From UBA5066 sp048500275 (lineage in GTDB: Bacteria > Acidobacteriota > Thermoanaerobaculia > UBA5066), in NCBI GenBank assembly GCA_048500275.1, contig JASNYI010000001.1, positions 2,108,001-2,172,000 on the forward strand: a DNA stretch of 64,000 nt. Reading direction: 5' to 3'. Both the position numbers and the translations under genes were made by a program. Positions 51,018-59,693 of this stretch are shown one piece after another; positions within the stretch are counted from its first letter, which is position 1; each line of letters begins with the position of its first letter. The notes beneath the pieces are model-generated. The model did no database searches. It had not been told where the DNA came from and was given only the letters and a program-made list of their open reading frames with translations.

Positions 51018-52355
51018 ATGCGCGCATCTGCTCGCCGTACGTCGTTCTTCATCCTTGCGGCTTTCCTTGCGATCGCGTCGCTCCCGGCGCCTTCCCAGGA
51101 GTCGAGCGGCATCTCCACGGCAGACGGCCGCTTCCGCCTCAAGGGAGAGGTGAAGGCCCACTTCCGCGACTCGAAGGATGTCGCCGTCACTCTCGGGCAG
51201 ATGGGGGACATCCTCGTTCAGGAGAGGACCCCCGATCCCGGCGGTTCGTTCGAGGTCTCGACCGTCAACCTGATCGGCGAAGGGGAGCTGACGAAGGGTC
51301 TCTTCGCGAAGGTCGAGATCCACTTCATCGACCTCTACAACCGCAACCCCACGTCCACGTCGGACGAGGTCCGGGTGCGCGAGGCTTACCTGAGGTTCGG
51401 CAAGCGGATCGACGGCCTGAAGGCGTTCGACGGCACGTCGGCCTACGTCCAGGCGGGGAAGGCGCCCCGATTCGCCAAGCAGCTGACGCGCCGCCTGGAG
51501 AGCTACGGTCTCTGGGGGACGGCCGTGAACCGCTTCGAGGAGATCGGCGTCGAGGCGGGCGGGAGCCTCGGGAAGTACGTCTACTGGCGGGCCGCCGCGG
51601 CGAACGCGAACCCCCTCTTCATGCGCGACCCGAACTCACTGGCGGGGGACAACGGCACGCCGGACCGGATCGACTTCGACCGTCTCGACGACTCCCCGTA
51701 CAACTCGGGGTTCCCGATCCTCTATGACGCGCAGGCGAACGACACGCGGCTCTCCGGGGAGGCCCAGGTCGGAGGCGGTCTCGGGTTCCGGGTCGTCTCG
51801 GACGACGGGCGAAAGGGGATCGACCTTCTCGGCTGGGTCTACCAGCGCGACCTCGCCGACAGCGTGAGGATCGAGGGGACGATCTACGGAGGAGACCTCG
51901 ACCTCCTCGACGACGTTGCGCCGGGGACGACCGACTGGCTCGACGGCCGGGACAAGATCGAGGCGGGAGTGAACCTCGAGGCGCGACTGGGAGGCTTCTC
52001 CGTCTTCGGCCAGTACGTCCGCCAGGAGATCGCGGGGCTCGTGAGGAAGGGTTACGAGGTCGAGGCGTCGTACCGCTTCCCCACGAACGGCCTCTTCGCC
52101 GTCGGGGACCAGCCCTGGATCAACTGGATCCAGCCGGCCGTCCGCGTCTCGCGCATCGACAACGACTTCGACGTCCCGGCGGGCTTCCTCGCCCCGTCTT
52201 TCGCCTGGGACTGGACGAAGCTCGACTTCGGCCTGCGCTTCGGGATCGTGAGAAACGTCGACCTGACCGTCGAGTACGCCCGGCACGAGATGAAGGTGTG
52301 GGCGCAGGTCCTCCACCCCGACGAGCTCCTCGTGACCCTGCGCGCAGGCTTCTGA
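51018..52355 (+). CDS. Outer-membrane porin-like protein
   Basis: 445 residues from the ATG at 51018, with GGAGG 9 bases upstream. A signal peptide ends near FLAIASLPAPSQE. The mature part alternates amphipathic strands (VNLIGEGELTKGLFAKVEIH, WVYQRDLADSV, IEAGVNLEARLGGFSVFGQY) and ends in Phe (LVTLRAGF), the usual barrel-insertion signal. It is in the size range of phosphate- or sugar-selective porins. Substrate unknown. Confidence 0.83.
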   Translation: MRASARRTSFFILAAFLAIASLPAPSQESSGISTADGRFRLKGEVKAHFRDSKDVAVTLGQMGDILVQERTPDPGGSFEVSTVNLIGEGELTKGLFAKVEIHFIDLYNRNPTSTSDEVRVREAYLRFGKRIDGLKAFDGTSAYVQAGKAPRFAKQLTRRLESYGLWGTAVNRFEEIGVEAGGSLGKYVYWRAAAANANPLFMRDPNSLAGDNGTPDRIDFDRLDDSPYNSGFPILYDAQANDTRLSGEAQVGGGLGFRVVSDDGRKGIDLLGWVYQRDLADSVRIEGTIYGGDLDLLDDVAPGTTDWLDGRDKIEAGVNLEARLGGFSVFGQYVRQEIAGLVRKGYEVEASYRFPTNGLFAVGDQPWINWIQPAVRVSRIDNDFDVPAGFLAPSFAWDWTKLDFGLRFGIVRNVDLTVEYARHEMKVWAQVLHPDELLVTLRAGF

Positions 52356-52407
52356 ACTCGCCGGCCGCCGGGCTGCCGCCGGCGCGGGCCGCTATGATGC
52401 CGGCGTC

Positions 52408-54483
52408 GTGACGGGTCATCCGGATCCGGGGTTTCCGCCAGACCCCGGCGGCTTCGAGGAGACGCTCCGGGAGCGCGAGGCGTTCATCCGGTCGATCGGC
52501 GACAACCTTCCGGACGGGATGATCTACCAGCTCGTGAGGGAGCCGGACGGCACGCGGCGGTTCACCTACCTGAGCGAGGCCGTCCGGAGGCTCCACGGCT
52601 GCTCGCCGGAGGAGGCGATGGCGGATGCGGGCCGGGTCTACGGGACGATTCTCGAGGAGGACCGGGCCCGGGTCGCCGTGGAAGAGGAGGCGGCGAACGC
52701 CGCTCTCTCGGTCTTCCGGACCGAAGTGCGGCGGATCGACCCGGAGGGGCGGATTCGCTGGTCGGCCTTCGCGTCGAGCCCTCGCCGCCTTGCCGACGGG
52801 ACCACCTGCTGGGACGGCGTCGAGATCGATGTCACCGAGCGAAAGCGCGTCGAGGAGGCCCTGCGTCTCAGCGAGGAGAACTACCGGACGGTCTCCCGCA
52901 TGACGTCGGAGTACGTCTTCCGGCTGGACGTCGCCCCGGACGGCTCCGCGGAGATGACGATGGTCACGGACGGTCTCCACCGCGCGACCGGCCGCTCCAT
53001 CGACGACGTCCGGAACCTGCCGCAGTGGGAGAGGCTCGTCCACCCCGAGGACCGGGAGCGGCTTCTGGAGCTCCTCCGGAGGCTCGTCGCCGAAGGGGGG
53101 CGGGGGGAGTTCGAGGGGCGTTTTCCACGCGGCGACGGCGCGTACCGGTGCGTCCACGTCCTGGTCGAGGCCGTCCGCGACGGGGAGGACCGGAGGACGA
53201 CCGCGATCGTCGGCGCCGTGGCAGACGTCACGGCGCGTCGCAAGGCGGAGAGGGAGAGCCAGGCCCTGCAGGACCGGCTCGTCTCCCTCAACGCGGAGCT
53301 GGAGGCGGCGCTCCGCCTGAAGGACGAGTTCCTCTCGAGCATGAGCCACGAGCTGCGGACCCCGCTGAATGCCATCCTGGGGTTCCTCCAGGCGGTCCGC
53401 GGCGACGTCTACGGGGCCACGAACGAGAGGCTCCTCCGATCGGCGGGCCTCGCGGAGGACGCAGCCCGCCACCTGCTCGACCTGATCGGCGACATCCTCG
53501 ACCTCTCGAAGGTCCAGGCCGGCCGGCTCGGCCTGGAGATGGGCCCGGTCCCGGTCCGCGCGCTCTGCGAGTCGTGCCTCCACATGGTCGAGAAGCTCGC
53601 GGAGAAGAAACGGATACGCCTCGCCCTCGAGCAGGACCCGGGGGTTCCGACGATCGTCGGGGACGGCCGCAGGATCAAGCAGATCCTCGTCAACCTCCTG
53701 AGCAACGCCGTCAAGTTCACCCCCGAGGGGGGAAACGTACGCCTCGCGGTGGCGGGAGACCCCGTCGCGAAGACCGTCCGGCTCTCGGTGACGGACGACG
53801 GAATCGGGATCGCGGAGGAGGCCCTCCCCCGCCTGTTCAAGCCCTTCACGCAGGTGGAGAGCGGCCTCTCCCGCCTCCACGCAGGCTCGGGCCTCGGGCT
53901 TTCCCTCGTCCTGGGGTTGACGACGCTGCACGGCGGCGGGGTCGACGTCTCGAGCCGGCCCGGTGAGGGGAGCCGCTTCACCGTCACGCTGCCGTGGCGA
54001 AGGCCGGAGGGGAACGGGGAGGCCCGGCGCGAAAGGGAGCCGGAGCCCGGTCCGGCGACGGCGGACGCGCCGCGAGGCGCGTCCGCCGCACCCCTGTCCG
54101 ACCGGCGCGGCCTCCTCGTCGTCGAGGACAACGAGGCGAACGCCGTCGTCCTTTCGGAGTACCTCTCTCACCGCGGCTACGACGTCACCGTCGCGCGGAA
54201 CGGCTTCGAGGCGCTTCGCCTCTCGCAGGAGGCCCCTCCCGGCCTGATCCTCATGGACATCCAGATGCCGGGAATGGACGGCCTCGAGACGATCCGCCGC
54301 CTCCGCGAGGACGAGCGCCTCGCACAGGTCCCCATCCTCGCCGTGACGGCCCTGGCCATGCCGGGAGACCGCGAGCGGTGCGCCTCGGCCGGCGCCAGCG
54401 GCTACCTGACGAAACCCCTGGACCTCGAAGGCCTGGCGCGCACGGTGGAGGACCTCCTCCACCCGGCCGTGCCGGCACCGTGA
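52408..54483 (+). CDS. Hybrid sensor histidine kinase with response-regulator domain
   Basis: 691 residues, GTG start. Two PAS-like domains (about 20-145 and 150-295), each with a PAC tail (DVTERKR, DVTARRK), a HisKA dimerisation domain with His314 (SMSHELRTPLN), an HATPase with NLLSNAVKFTPEGG, DDGIGIAEE and GSGLGLSL, and a receiver domain at about 565-688 with Asp617 (LILMDIQMPGMDG). No membrane helix, so the signal is cytoplasmic. The kinase would pass phosphate from His to its own receiver and on to an unlinked Hpt or regulator. Confidence 0.95.
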   Translation: MTGHPDPGFPPDPGGFEETLREREAFIRSIGDNLPDGMIYQLVREPDGTRRFTYLSEAVRRLHGCSPEEAMADAGRVYGTILEEDRARVAVEEEAANAALSVFRTEVRRIDPEGRIRWSAFASSPRRLADGTTCWDGVEIDVTERKRVEEALRLSEENYRTVSRMTSEYVFRLDVAPDGSAEMTMVTDGLHRATGRSIDDVRNLPQWERLVHPEDRERLLELLRRLVAEGGRGEFEGRFPRGDGAYRCVHVLVEAVRDGEDRRTTAIVGAVADVTARRKAERESQALQDRLVSLNAELEAALRLKDEFLSSMSHELRTPLNAILGFLQAVRGDVYGATNERLLRSAGLAEDAARHLLDLIGDILDLSKVQAGRLGLEMGPVPVRALCESCLHMVEKLAEKKRIRLALEQDPGVPTIVGDGRRIKQILVNLLSNAVKFTPEGGNVRLAVAGDPVAKTVRLSVTDDGIGIAEEALPRLFKPFTQVESGLSRLHAGSGLGLSLVLGLTTLHGGGVDVSSRPGEGSRFTVTLPWRRPEGNGEARREREPEPGPATADAPRGASAAPLSDRRGLLVVEDNEANAVVLSEYLSHRGYDVTVARNGFEALRLSQEAPPGLILMDIQMPGMDGLETIRRLREDERLAQVPILAVTALAMPGDRERCASAGASGYLTKPLDLEGLARTVEDLLHPAVPAP

Positions 54484-54486
54484 CCT

Positions 54487-54583
54487 CGGGCCGTCCGATC
54501 CCGAGCGCCCTCAATACAGCACGATTTCATGCCTGGCACGAAGTCGGGGCCCCGACTTCGTGCCAGGCATGAAATCGTGTATT
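54487..54583. repeat. REP-like palindromic element, copy 2
   Basis: The 17-mer CGGGCCGTCCGATCCCG (54487-54503) is followed by a loopless perfect palindrome of 30-base arms, 54520-54579, centred on GGGGCCCC. Its outer arms contain ATTTCATGCCTGGCAC and the complement, so the core GTGCCAGGCATGAAA matches copy 1, but here the core points outward rather than inward. It lies between convergent genes directly at the end of the EF-P-like gene, where it can serve as a bidirectional terminator. Confidence 0.85.
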
Positions 54584-54589
54584 TATGGT

Positions 54590-55165
54590 TCAGGCCCGGC
54601 CGGCGAACTCCCGCGTCTCCGTGTGGACCCGGACGCGGTCGCCTTCCTTGACGAAGAGGGGGACGCGGATCTCGAGGCCCGTCTCGAGGGTGGCCGCCTT
54701 CGTCACGCCGCCGCTCGAGGTGTCGCCGCGGTGGCCCGGCTCGGTGTAGGTGACGGTGAGCTCGACGTGGGGCGGGAAGTCGAGGTCGATGGGGTTGCCG
54801 TTGAACTTCAGCATCCCGACGACGGTGTTCTCCACGAGGAGGAGCCGGTTCTCCCCGACCATCTCGGGCTGCAGCGTCAGCGTCTCGAACGACTCCTGGT
54901 CCATGAAGTGGAACCCGTCGCCGTCGGAGTAGAGGTAGGTCGCCGAGATCTTCCCGAGATCGGGCTCCTTGAACTTCTCGCCGGCCTTGAAGGTCTTGTC
55001 GAAGACGGCGCGCGTGACGAGGTTGCGCATCTTGATGCGGACCAGGGTCTGGCCGCCCCGGGCGGTGGGGGTGGAGATCGAGACGTCGAGGCAGGCGTAG
55101 GGCTCGCCCTCGTGCTCGAAGAAACTCTTGCGCTTGACGTCGATGGCTTCGATGAGAGCGGCCAT
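54590..55165 (-). CDS. efp: Elongation factor P family, YeiP/EfpL-like
   Basis: 191 residues with the three beta domains of EF-P and the C-terminal signature VTKAATLETGLEIRVP. The loop that reaches the peptidyl-transferase centre reads STPTARGGQTL, close to the SPTARGAATL loop of E. coli YeiP (EfpL), where an Arg tip is used, instead of the usual PGKG that carries a modified Lys. It relieves ribosome stalling at proline runs. No modification enzyme (EpmA, EarP) is next to it. Confidence 0.9.
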   Translation of the reverse strand: MAALIEAIDVKRKSFFEHEGEPYACLDVSISTPTARGGQTLVRIKMRNLVTRAVFDKTFKAGEKFKEPDLGKISATYLYSDGDGFHFMDQESFETLTLQPEMVGENRLLLVENTVVGMLKFNGNPIDLDFPPHVELTVTYTEPGHRGDTSSGGVTKAATLETGLEIRVPLFVKEGDRVRVHTETREFAGRA

Positions 55166-55272
55166 GGGTTCCTCTTCTCGGTGCGGGGTGCGCGCCGGGA
55201 TAGCCCGGCGCCGGGAAGCGGGATTCTAGTGTCCTCCGGCGTCCCGGCGTCGCTTCCCGGATAATCCTGCCC

Positions 55273-58200
55273 GTGCAGGGCCGGAGGGACCCCCTCCTCG
55301 AAAAGGTCGCCGCCGCGCCCTCCGTGGCGAGCCTCCTCTCGCGTCTCGAGGCCCGGGTCCTCGAGGACGCCGCGGGAGGGGTGTCGCTCGTCGGCGTCCC
55401 GCCCGGTCTCCTGCCCTACCTTTTCGCCGCCGCGTCGGCGTCGCTCGGCCTGAAGTGGGCCGTCGTCTGCGCCCACGAGCGCGACGCCGCGGCCCTCCAC
55501 CGCGACGCGTCGGCGGTCTTCGGCGCGGGGCGCGTCGCCTTCTTCCCGGCCCCGTCGCTGACGCCCTACCAGGGAATCCCGCCGTCCCTGAAGGTGAGGC
55601 GCGAGGAGTACGGCGCCCTCGCCCGCCTCGCCGAGGGGGAGGTCGACCTCCTCGTCGTCCCGGCCCGGGCCCTCCTCCGGATCCTGCCCGGCCCCGCGGA
55701 CGTGAGGAAGAGGAGCCTCGCCGTCGCTCAAGGAGACCGGATCGACGTCGGTCGCCTCGTGTCGGCGCTCGTGGCCGAGGGGTACGCGCGGGCCGACCTC
55801 GTGACCGAGTGCGGCGACCTCGCGGTTCGCGGCGGCCTCGTCGACGTCTTTCCCCCGAACCTGGCCGAGCCGGTGAGGATCGAGCTCGGCTTCGAGGAGG
55901 TGGAGTCGGTCCGGACGTTCGACCCCGACACGCAGCGCTCGACCGGGGTGCTTTCCCGGGTCCTCCTGCCGCCGATGACGGCGACGCCCGACACGGCCGG
56001 GAGCCGCGAGAAGGCGATCGCGGTCCTCGCCGCCTGCCGGACCGAGGACGACGAACCCCCGGTGCCGCGCGACCCCGACGCGCCCCGAAGGAACGACGGC
56101 CTCGAGGAGCTGCTCCCGCTCCTCGCCGGACACGAAGCGCCCGCCTCGATCCTCGACCACGCCGGCTCCTTCGCTCTCGCCGTGGACGATCCCGACGCGG
56201 TCGCCGAGGAGCTCGGCCACGCCGCGGACCTCCTCCGCCTCGACTACGAGAAGGTGCGCCGCCAGGGGAAGTCGCTCCCCGACCCGCTCCGCCTCGCGGG
56301 AGACCCGGACCGCACGGCCGACCTCGTCCGCGGCCGCGCCCTCGTCTCCTTCGCGGCGGCGGTCTCGGCCGGCGAGACGTTCGCCCTCGGAGCCGAGCCG
56401 GTCCTCTCGTTCGAGGACCGCCTGCCGGACGTCCCGCGCGAGATCGAGAGGGCCCGGCGCGACGGTCTCTCCGTCGTCCTCTCGTCCCCGACGAAGGGGG
56501 AGCGCGAGCACCTCGGCCGCATCCTCGCCGAGTACGAGATCGACTTCGCGGGCCTGGAGGGAGACGCGACGGCGCCGCTCGCGCCGGGGGCCTGCCGCCT
56601 CGCCGACGGCGGCCCGGCCTCGGGCTTCCTCTTCCGTTCCGGAGGTCTCCTCCTCCTCACGGCGGCCGACGTCCTGGGCGAGCCCCGGGCCGCCGCGCCG
56701 CGGCGGCGGGCCGCGTCCGAGGCCTTCCTCTCCGACCTTCGCGACCTGAAGCCCGGGGACGTCGTCGTCCACCGCGACTACGGCATCGCCCTCTTCCGGG
56801 GCCTCGTCACGATCCAGGACGCCGGCGTCGCCCGCGAGATGGTCGACCTCAGGTACGCCGGCGACGCGAAGCTCCTCGTCCCGGTCGAGCGCCTCGACCT
56901 CCTCCAGAAGTACCAGAGCGGCGGCGAGGGGCCCCTCCCGCCCCTCGACAAGCTCGGCGGGAGCGGGTGGGCGAAGAGGAAGGCGTCGGTCCGCAAGGCC
57001 GTCAAGGACATCGCCGAGCAGCTCCTGAAGCTCTACGCGCGCCGCGCCACGACGCCCGGGCACGCCTTCTCGAAGGACTCGCCCTGGCAGAAGGAGTTCG
57101 AGGAGGCATTCGAGTTCACCGAGACCCCCGACCAGCTCGGCGCCATCCGCGACATCAAGCGCGACATGGAGTCGGAGAAAGCGATGGACCGCCTCCTCTG
57201 CGGGGACGTCGGCTACGGCAAGACCGAGGTCGCCATGCGGGCCGTCTTCAAGTGCGTCCTCGACGGCAAGCAGGCCGCCGTCCTCGCCCCGACGACGATC
57301 CTCGCCGACCAGCACCACCGGACGTTCCGCCGCCGCTTCGCCGCCTTCCCCGTCACGATCGACCTCATGTCGCGTTTCCGGAGCCCGGAAGAGCAGAAGG
57401 AGGTCGCGCGGCGCCTCGCCGAGGGGACGCTCGACGTCGTCGTCGGCACCCACCGGATCCTCTCGAAGGACGTCTCGTGGAAGGACCTCGGCCTCGTCGT
57501 CATCGACGAGGAGCAGCGCTTCGGCGTGGCCCAGAAGGAGAAGCTGAAGGAGCTGCGCGCCTCGGTCGAGGTCCTCTCGATGTCGGCCACGCCGATTCCC
57601 CGCTCCTTGAACCTCGCCCTCGGGGGAATCCGGGATCTCTCGGTCATCGAGACGCCGCCGAAGGACCGCCTGGCCATCGCGACCCACGTCGTCCCGCAGG
57701 GGGACGAGGTGGTGCGCGAGGCGATCCGCGCCGAGCTGGACCGGGGGGGGCAGGTGTACGTCGTCCACAACCGGATCGAGGGGCTGGGCGCCTGGCGCGA
57801 GCGCCTCGCCGAGCTGGTCCCCGAGTGCCGCGTCGTCGTGGGGCACGGGCAGATGTCGGAAGGCGAGCTGGAGCGGACGATGCGGGCCTTCACGACCCGC
57901 GCGGCCGACCTCCTCCTCGCCACGACGATCGTCGAGAACGGCCTCGACATCCCGGCCGCGAACACGATGATCATCGACCGGGCCGACCTCTACGGCCTCT
58001 CGCAGCTCTACCAGCTGAGGGGCCGGGTCGGCCGGAGCGACAAGCCGGCCTCCTGCTGGCTCCTCGTCCCGCCGGGGGCGCCCCTGACCGACGACGCCCG
58101 CCGGCGCCTCCGCGCCATCCAGGAGTTCTCCGACCTCGGCGCCGGGTTCCGGATCGCCGCCAAGGATCTCGAGATCCGGGGCGCGGGCAACGTCCTCGGC

Positions 58201-58800
58201 GGGCAGCAGTCGGGCCACATCGACGCCGTCGGCTTCGAGACCTACGTCTCGCTCCTCGAGGAGGCGATCGGCGAGCTGAAGGGCGAGCCGGTCGCCGAGA
58301 AGCGGGAGGTCACGCTGCAGCTCGGCCTGCCGCTCGGCCTCCCGAAGAGCTGGATCGGAGAGGAGAGCCTTCGCATGGCGCTCTACAAGCGTCTCGCCAC
58401 CGCCGACGGGGTCGACTCCCTCGACCACCTCGCACGGGAGGCGGAAGACCGCTACGGGACGCCGCCCCCGGAGTTCGCGCGACTCCTCGGCCTCTCCCGC
58501 CTGCGACTCGTCGCCCTCGACCTCGGCGTCCGGTCGATCCAGCGGCGCGGGGCCGAGCTGGCCGTCACCCTGGAGAAGGGCCACCGCCTCGACCCCGACC
58601 GGTTCCTCGCGGCGCTCCGCGCGAAGTCCCTCACCGCGTCGGGGCCGGAGGCGTTCCGTGCCCCGGAGCTCTTCCGGGGGCTCCCTCCCGACACGGAGGA
58701 GGTCTGCGGCGTGGCCGGCCGGCTCCTCGTCTCCCTCGCGCGCCCGTCCGCCCTCAACGCCCCGGGCCTCCTCGCCGCCTTTTCTGGGGGGCCGTCGTGA
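55273..58800 (+). CDS. mfd: Transcription-repair coupling factor
   Basis: 1175 residues, GTG start, normal length. UvrB-like N-terminal domains, an RNA-polymerase-interacting domain near 490-550 (DLKPGDVVVHRDYGIALFRG), and the RecG-like translocase with Walker A CGDVGYGKTEVAMRA (about 645), DEEQ (about 744) and QLRGRVGRS. The C terminus holds the TRCF domain (GLPKSWIGEESLRMALYKRL). It removes stalled RNA polymerase and recruits UvrA to lesions. Its stop overlaps the next gene by 4 bases. Confidence 0.97.
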   Translation: MQGRRDPLLEKVAAAPSVASLLSRLEARVLEDAAGGVSLVGVPPGLLPYLFAAASASLGLKWAVVCAHERDAAALHRDASAVFGAGRVAFFPAPSLTPYQGIPPSLKVRREEYGALARLAEGEVDLLVVPARALLRILPGPADVRKRSLAVAQGDRIDVGRLVSALVAEGYARADLVTECGDLAVRGGLVDVFPPNLAEPVRIELGFEEVESVRTFDPDTQRSTGVLSRVLLPPMTATPDTAGSREKAIAVLAACRTEDDEPPVPRDPDAPRRNDGLEELLPLLAGHEAPASILDHAGSFALAVDDPDAVAEELGHAADLLRLDYEKVRRQGKSLPDPLRLAGDPDRTADLVRGRALVSFAAAVSAGETFALGAEPVLSFEDRLPDVPREIERARRDGLSVVLSSPTKGEREHLGRILAEYEIDFAGLEGDATAPLAPGACRLADGGPASGFLFRSGGLLLLTAADVLGEPRAAAPRRRAASEAFLSDLRDLKPGDVVVHRDYGIALFRGLVTIQDAGVAREMVDLRYAGDAKLLVPVERLDLLQKYQSGGEGPLPPLDKLGGSGWAKRKASVRKAVKDIAEQLLKLYARRATTPGHAFSKDSPWQKEFEEAFEFTETPDQLGAIRDIKRDMESEKAMDRLLCGDVGYGKTEVAMRAVFKCVLDGKQAAVLAPTTILADQHHRTFRRRFAAFPVTIDLMSRFRSPEEQKEVARRLAEGTLDVVVGTHRILSKDVSWKDLGLVVIDEEQRFGVAQKEKLKELRASVEVLSMSATPIPRSLNLALGGIRDLSVIETPPKDRLAIATHVVPQGDEVVREAIRAELDRGGQVYVVHNRIEGLGAWRERLAELVPECRVVVGHGQMSEGELERTMRAFTTRAADLLLATTIVENGLDIPAANTMIIDRADLYGLSQLYQLRGRVGRSDKPASCWLLVPPGAPLTDDARRRLRAIQEFSDLGAGFRIAAKDLEIRGAGNVLGGQQSGHIDAVGFETYVSLLEEAIGELKGEPVAEKREVTLQLGLPLGLPKSWIGEESLRMALYKRLATADGVDSLDHLAREAEDRYGTPPPEFARLLGLSRLRLVALDLGVRSIQRRGAELAVTLEKGHRLDPDRFLAALRAKSLTASGPEAFRAPELFRGLPPDTEEVCGVAGRLLVSLARPSALNAPGLLAAFSGGPS

Positions 58801-59693
58801 GCCGCGGCGCTCCGCCCCTCCTCTCCCGGCGTCCCCTCGTCTCCTGGCTCCTTCTCCTCCTCCTCCTCGCCCTCGCCCCGGCCTGCGCCCGCAAGGGGCC
58901 GCGCGCCGCCGAGAGGGCCTCGGTCATCGCGATGCTCGGGGACGAGCCGGTGGAGGAAGAAGACTTCGGAAACTACGTCCGGGAGGCGACGGGGGAGCCC
59001 CTCGCGCAGGTCTCTCCCCAGGTCGCCTCGAGCCTCCTCGACCAGTACCTCGAGGAGAGGCTCCTCCAGAAGGCGGTCGACGCGGCCGAGCCGAAGCCGG
59101 CGGGGAGGACGGCGGCCGAGCGGCGCCGGGAGGTCCTCGAGAGGCTCGCGCGCCTCGACGCCGTCACCGAGGCCGACCTCGACGCCGAGTACCGGCGGCA
59201 GCCCGAGCGCTGGCAGCACCCTCCCCTCGTACGGCTCTCGCAGATGATCCTGCCGACGAGACAGGAGGCCGAGGCCGCGCGGCGGAAGGTCCTCTCGGGG
59301 GAGGACTGGGTGGCCGTGTCGGCCGAGCGGAGCCGCGCCCCGAACGCGGCGACCGGCGGAGGCCTCGGCTGGCTCGCCCGAACCGACCTCCCGAGCGAGT
59401 TCGAGAAGGCGGTCTGGGGCCTCCCGGCGGGGGGCGTCAGCGCCGCCCTGCCGGCGGGGCACGGGGTCCACCTGTTCCGGGTCGAGGAGAGGGCGGACAG
59501 CCGGGTCGTCCCGTTCGAGGAGGCGCGGCCGGCCCTCAGGCTCGCCCTCGCCGAGAAGCGTAGCGCCGAGGCGCTCGCGGCTCTCCTGGCCGATTCGCGG
59601 CGCCGCTGGGCCGTCACCGTCGTCGAGGAGCACCTCCCGTTTCCGTACGTCGGGGAGGGGGCGGCCCGCTTTTCGCTAGACTCCGCCCCGTGA
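58797..59693 (+). CDS. Lipoprotein peptidyl-prolyl isomerase (parvulin/SurA-like)
   Basis: 298 residues from the GTG overlapping the mfd stop. A signal peptide ends in the lipobox LAPAC with Cys30 as the lipid anchor. A SurA-N-like helical domain (FGNYVREATGEPLAQVSPQV) precedes a parvulin domain at about 140-250 (VRLSQMILPTRQEAEAARRK, GGGLGWLART, PAGHGVHLFRVEE). It probably folds outer-membrane or periplasmic proteins and is coupled to the following SurA-type gene by a 4-base overlap. Confidence 0.85.
   Translation: MSRGAPPLLSRRPLVSWLLLLLLLALAPACARKGPRAAERASVIAMLGDEPVEEEDFGNYVREATGEPLAQVSPQVASSLLDQYLEERLLQKAVDAAEPKPAGRTAAERRREVLERLARLDAVTEADLDAEYRRQPERWQHPPLVRLSQMILPTRQEAEAARRKVLSGEDWVAVSAERSRAPNAATGGGLGWLARTDLPSEFEKAVWGLPAGGVSAALPAGHGVHLFRVEERADSRVVPFEEARPALRLALAEKRSAEALAALLADSRRRWAVTVVEEHLPFPYVGEGAARFSLDSAP

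Noticed and set aside
47456..51727. 1423-codon second frame inside the repeat protein
   Set aside because: Off-frame Arg/Gly-rich translation; the other frame has signal peptide and domain repeats.
54877..58584. 1235-codon minus-strand frame opposite mfd
   Set aside because: Acidic/basic low-complexity antisense of mfd; ends in off-frame efp sequence.
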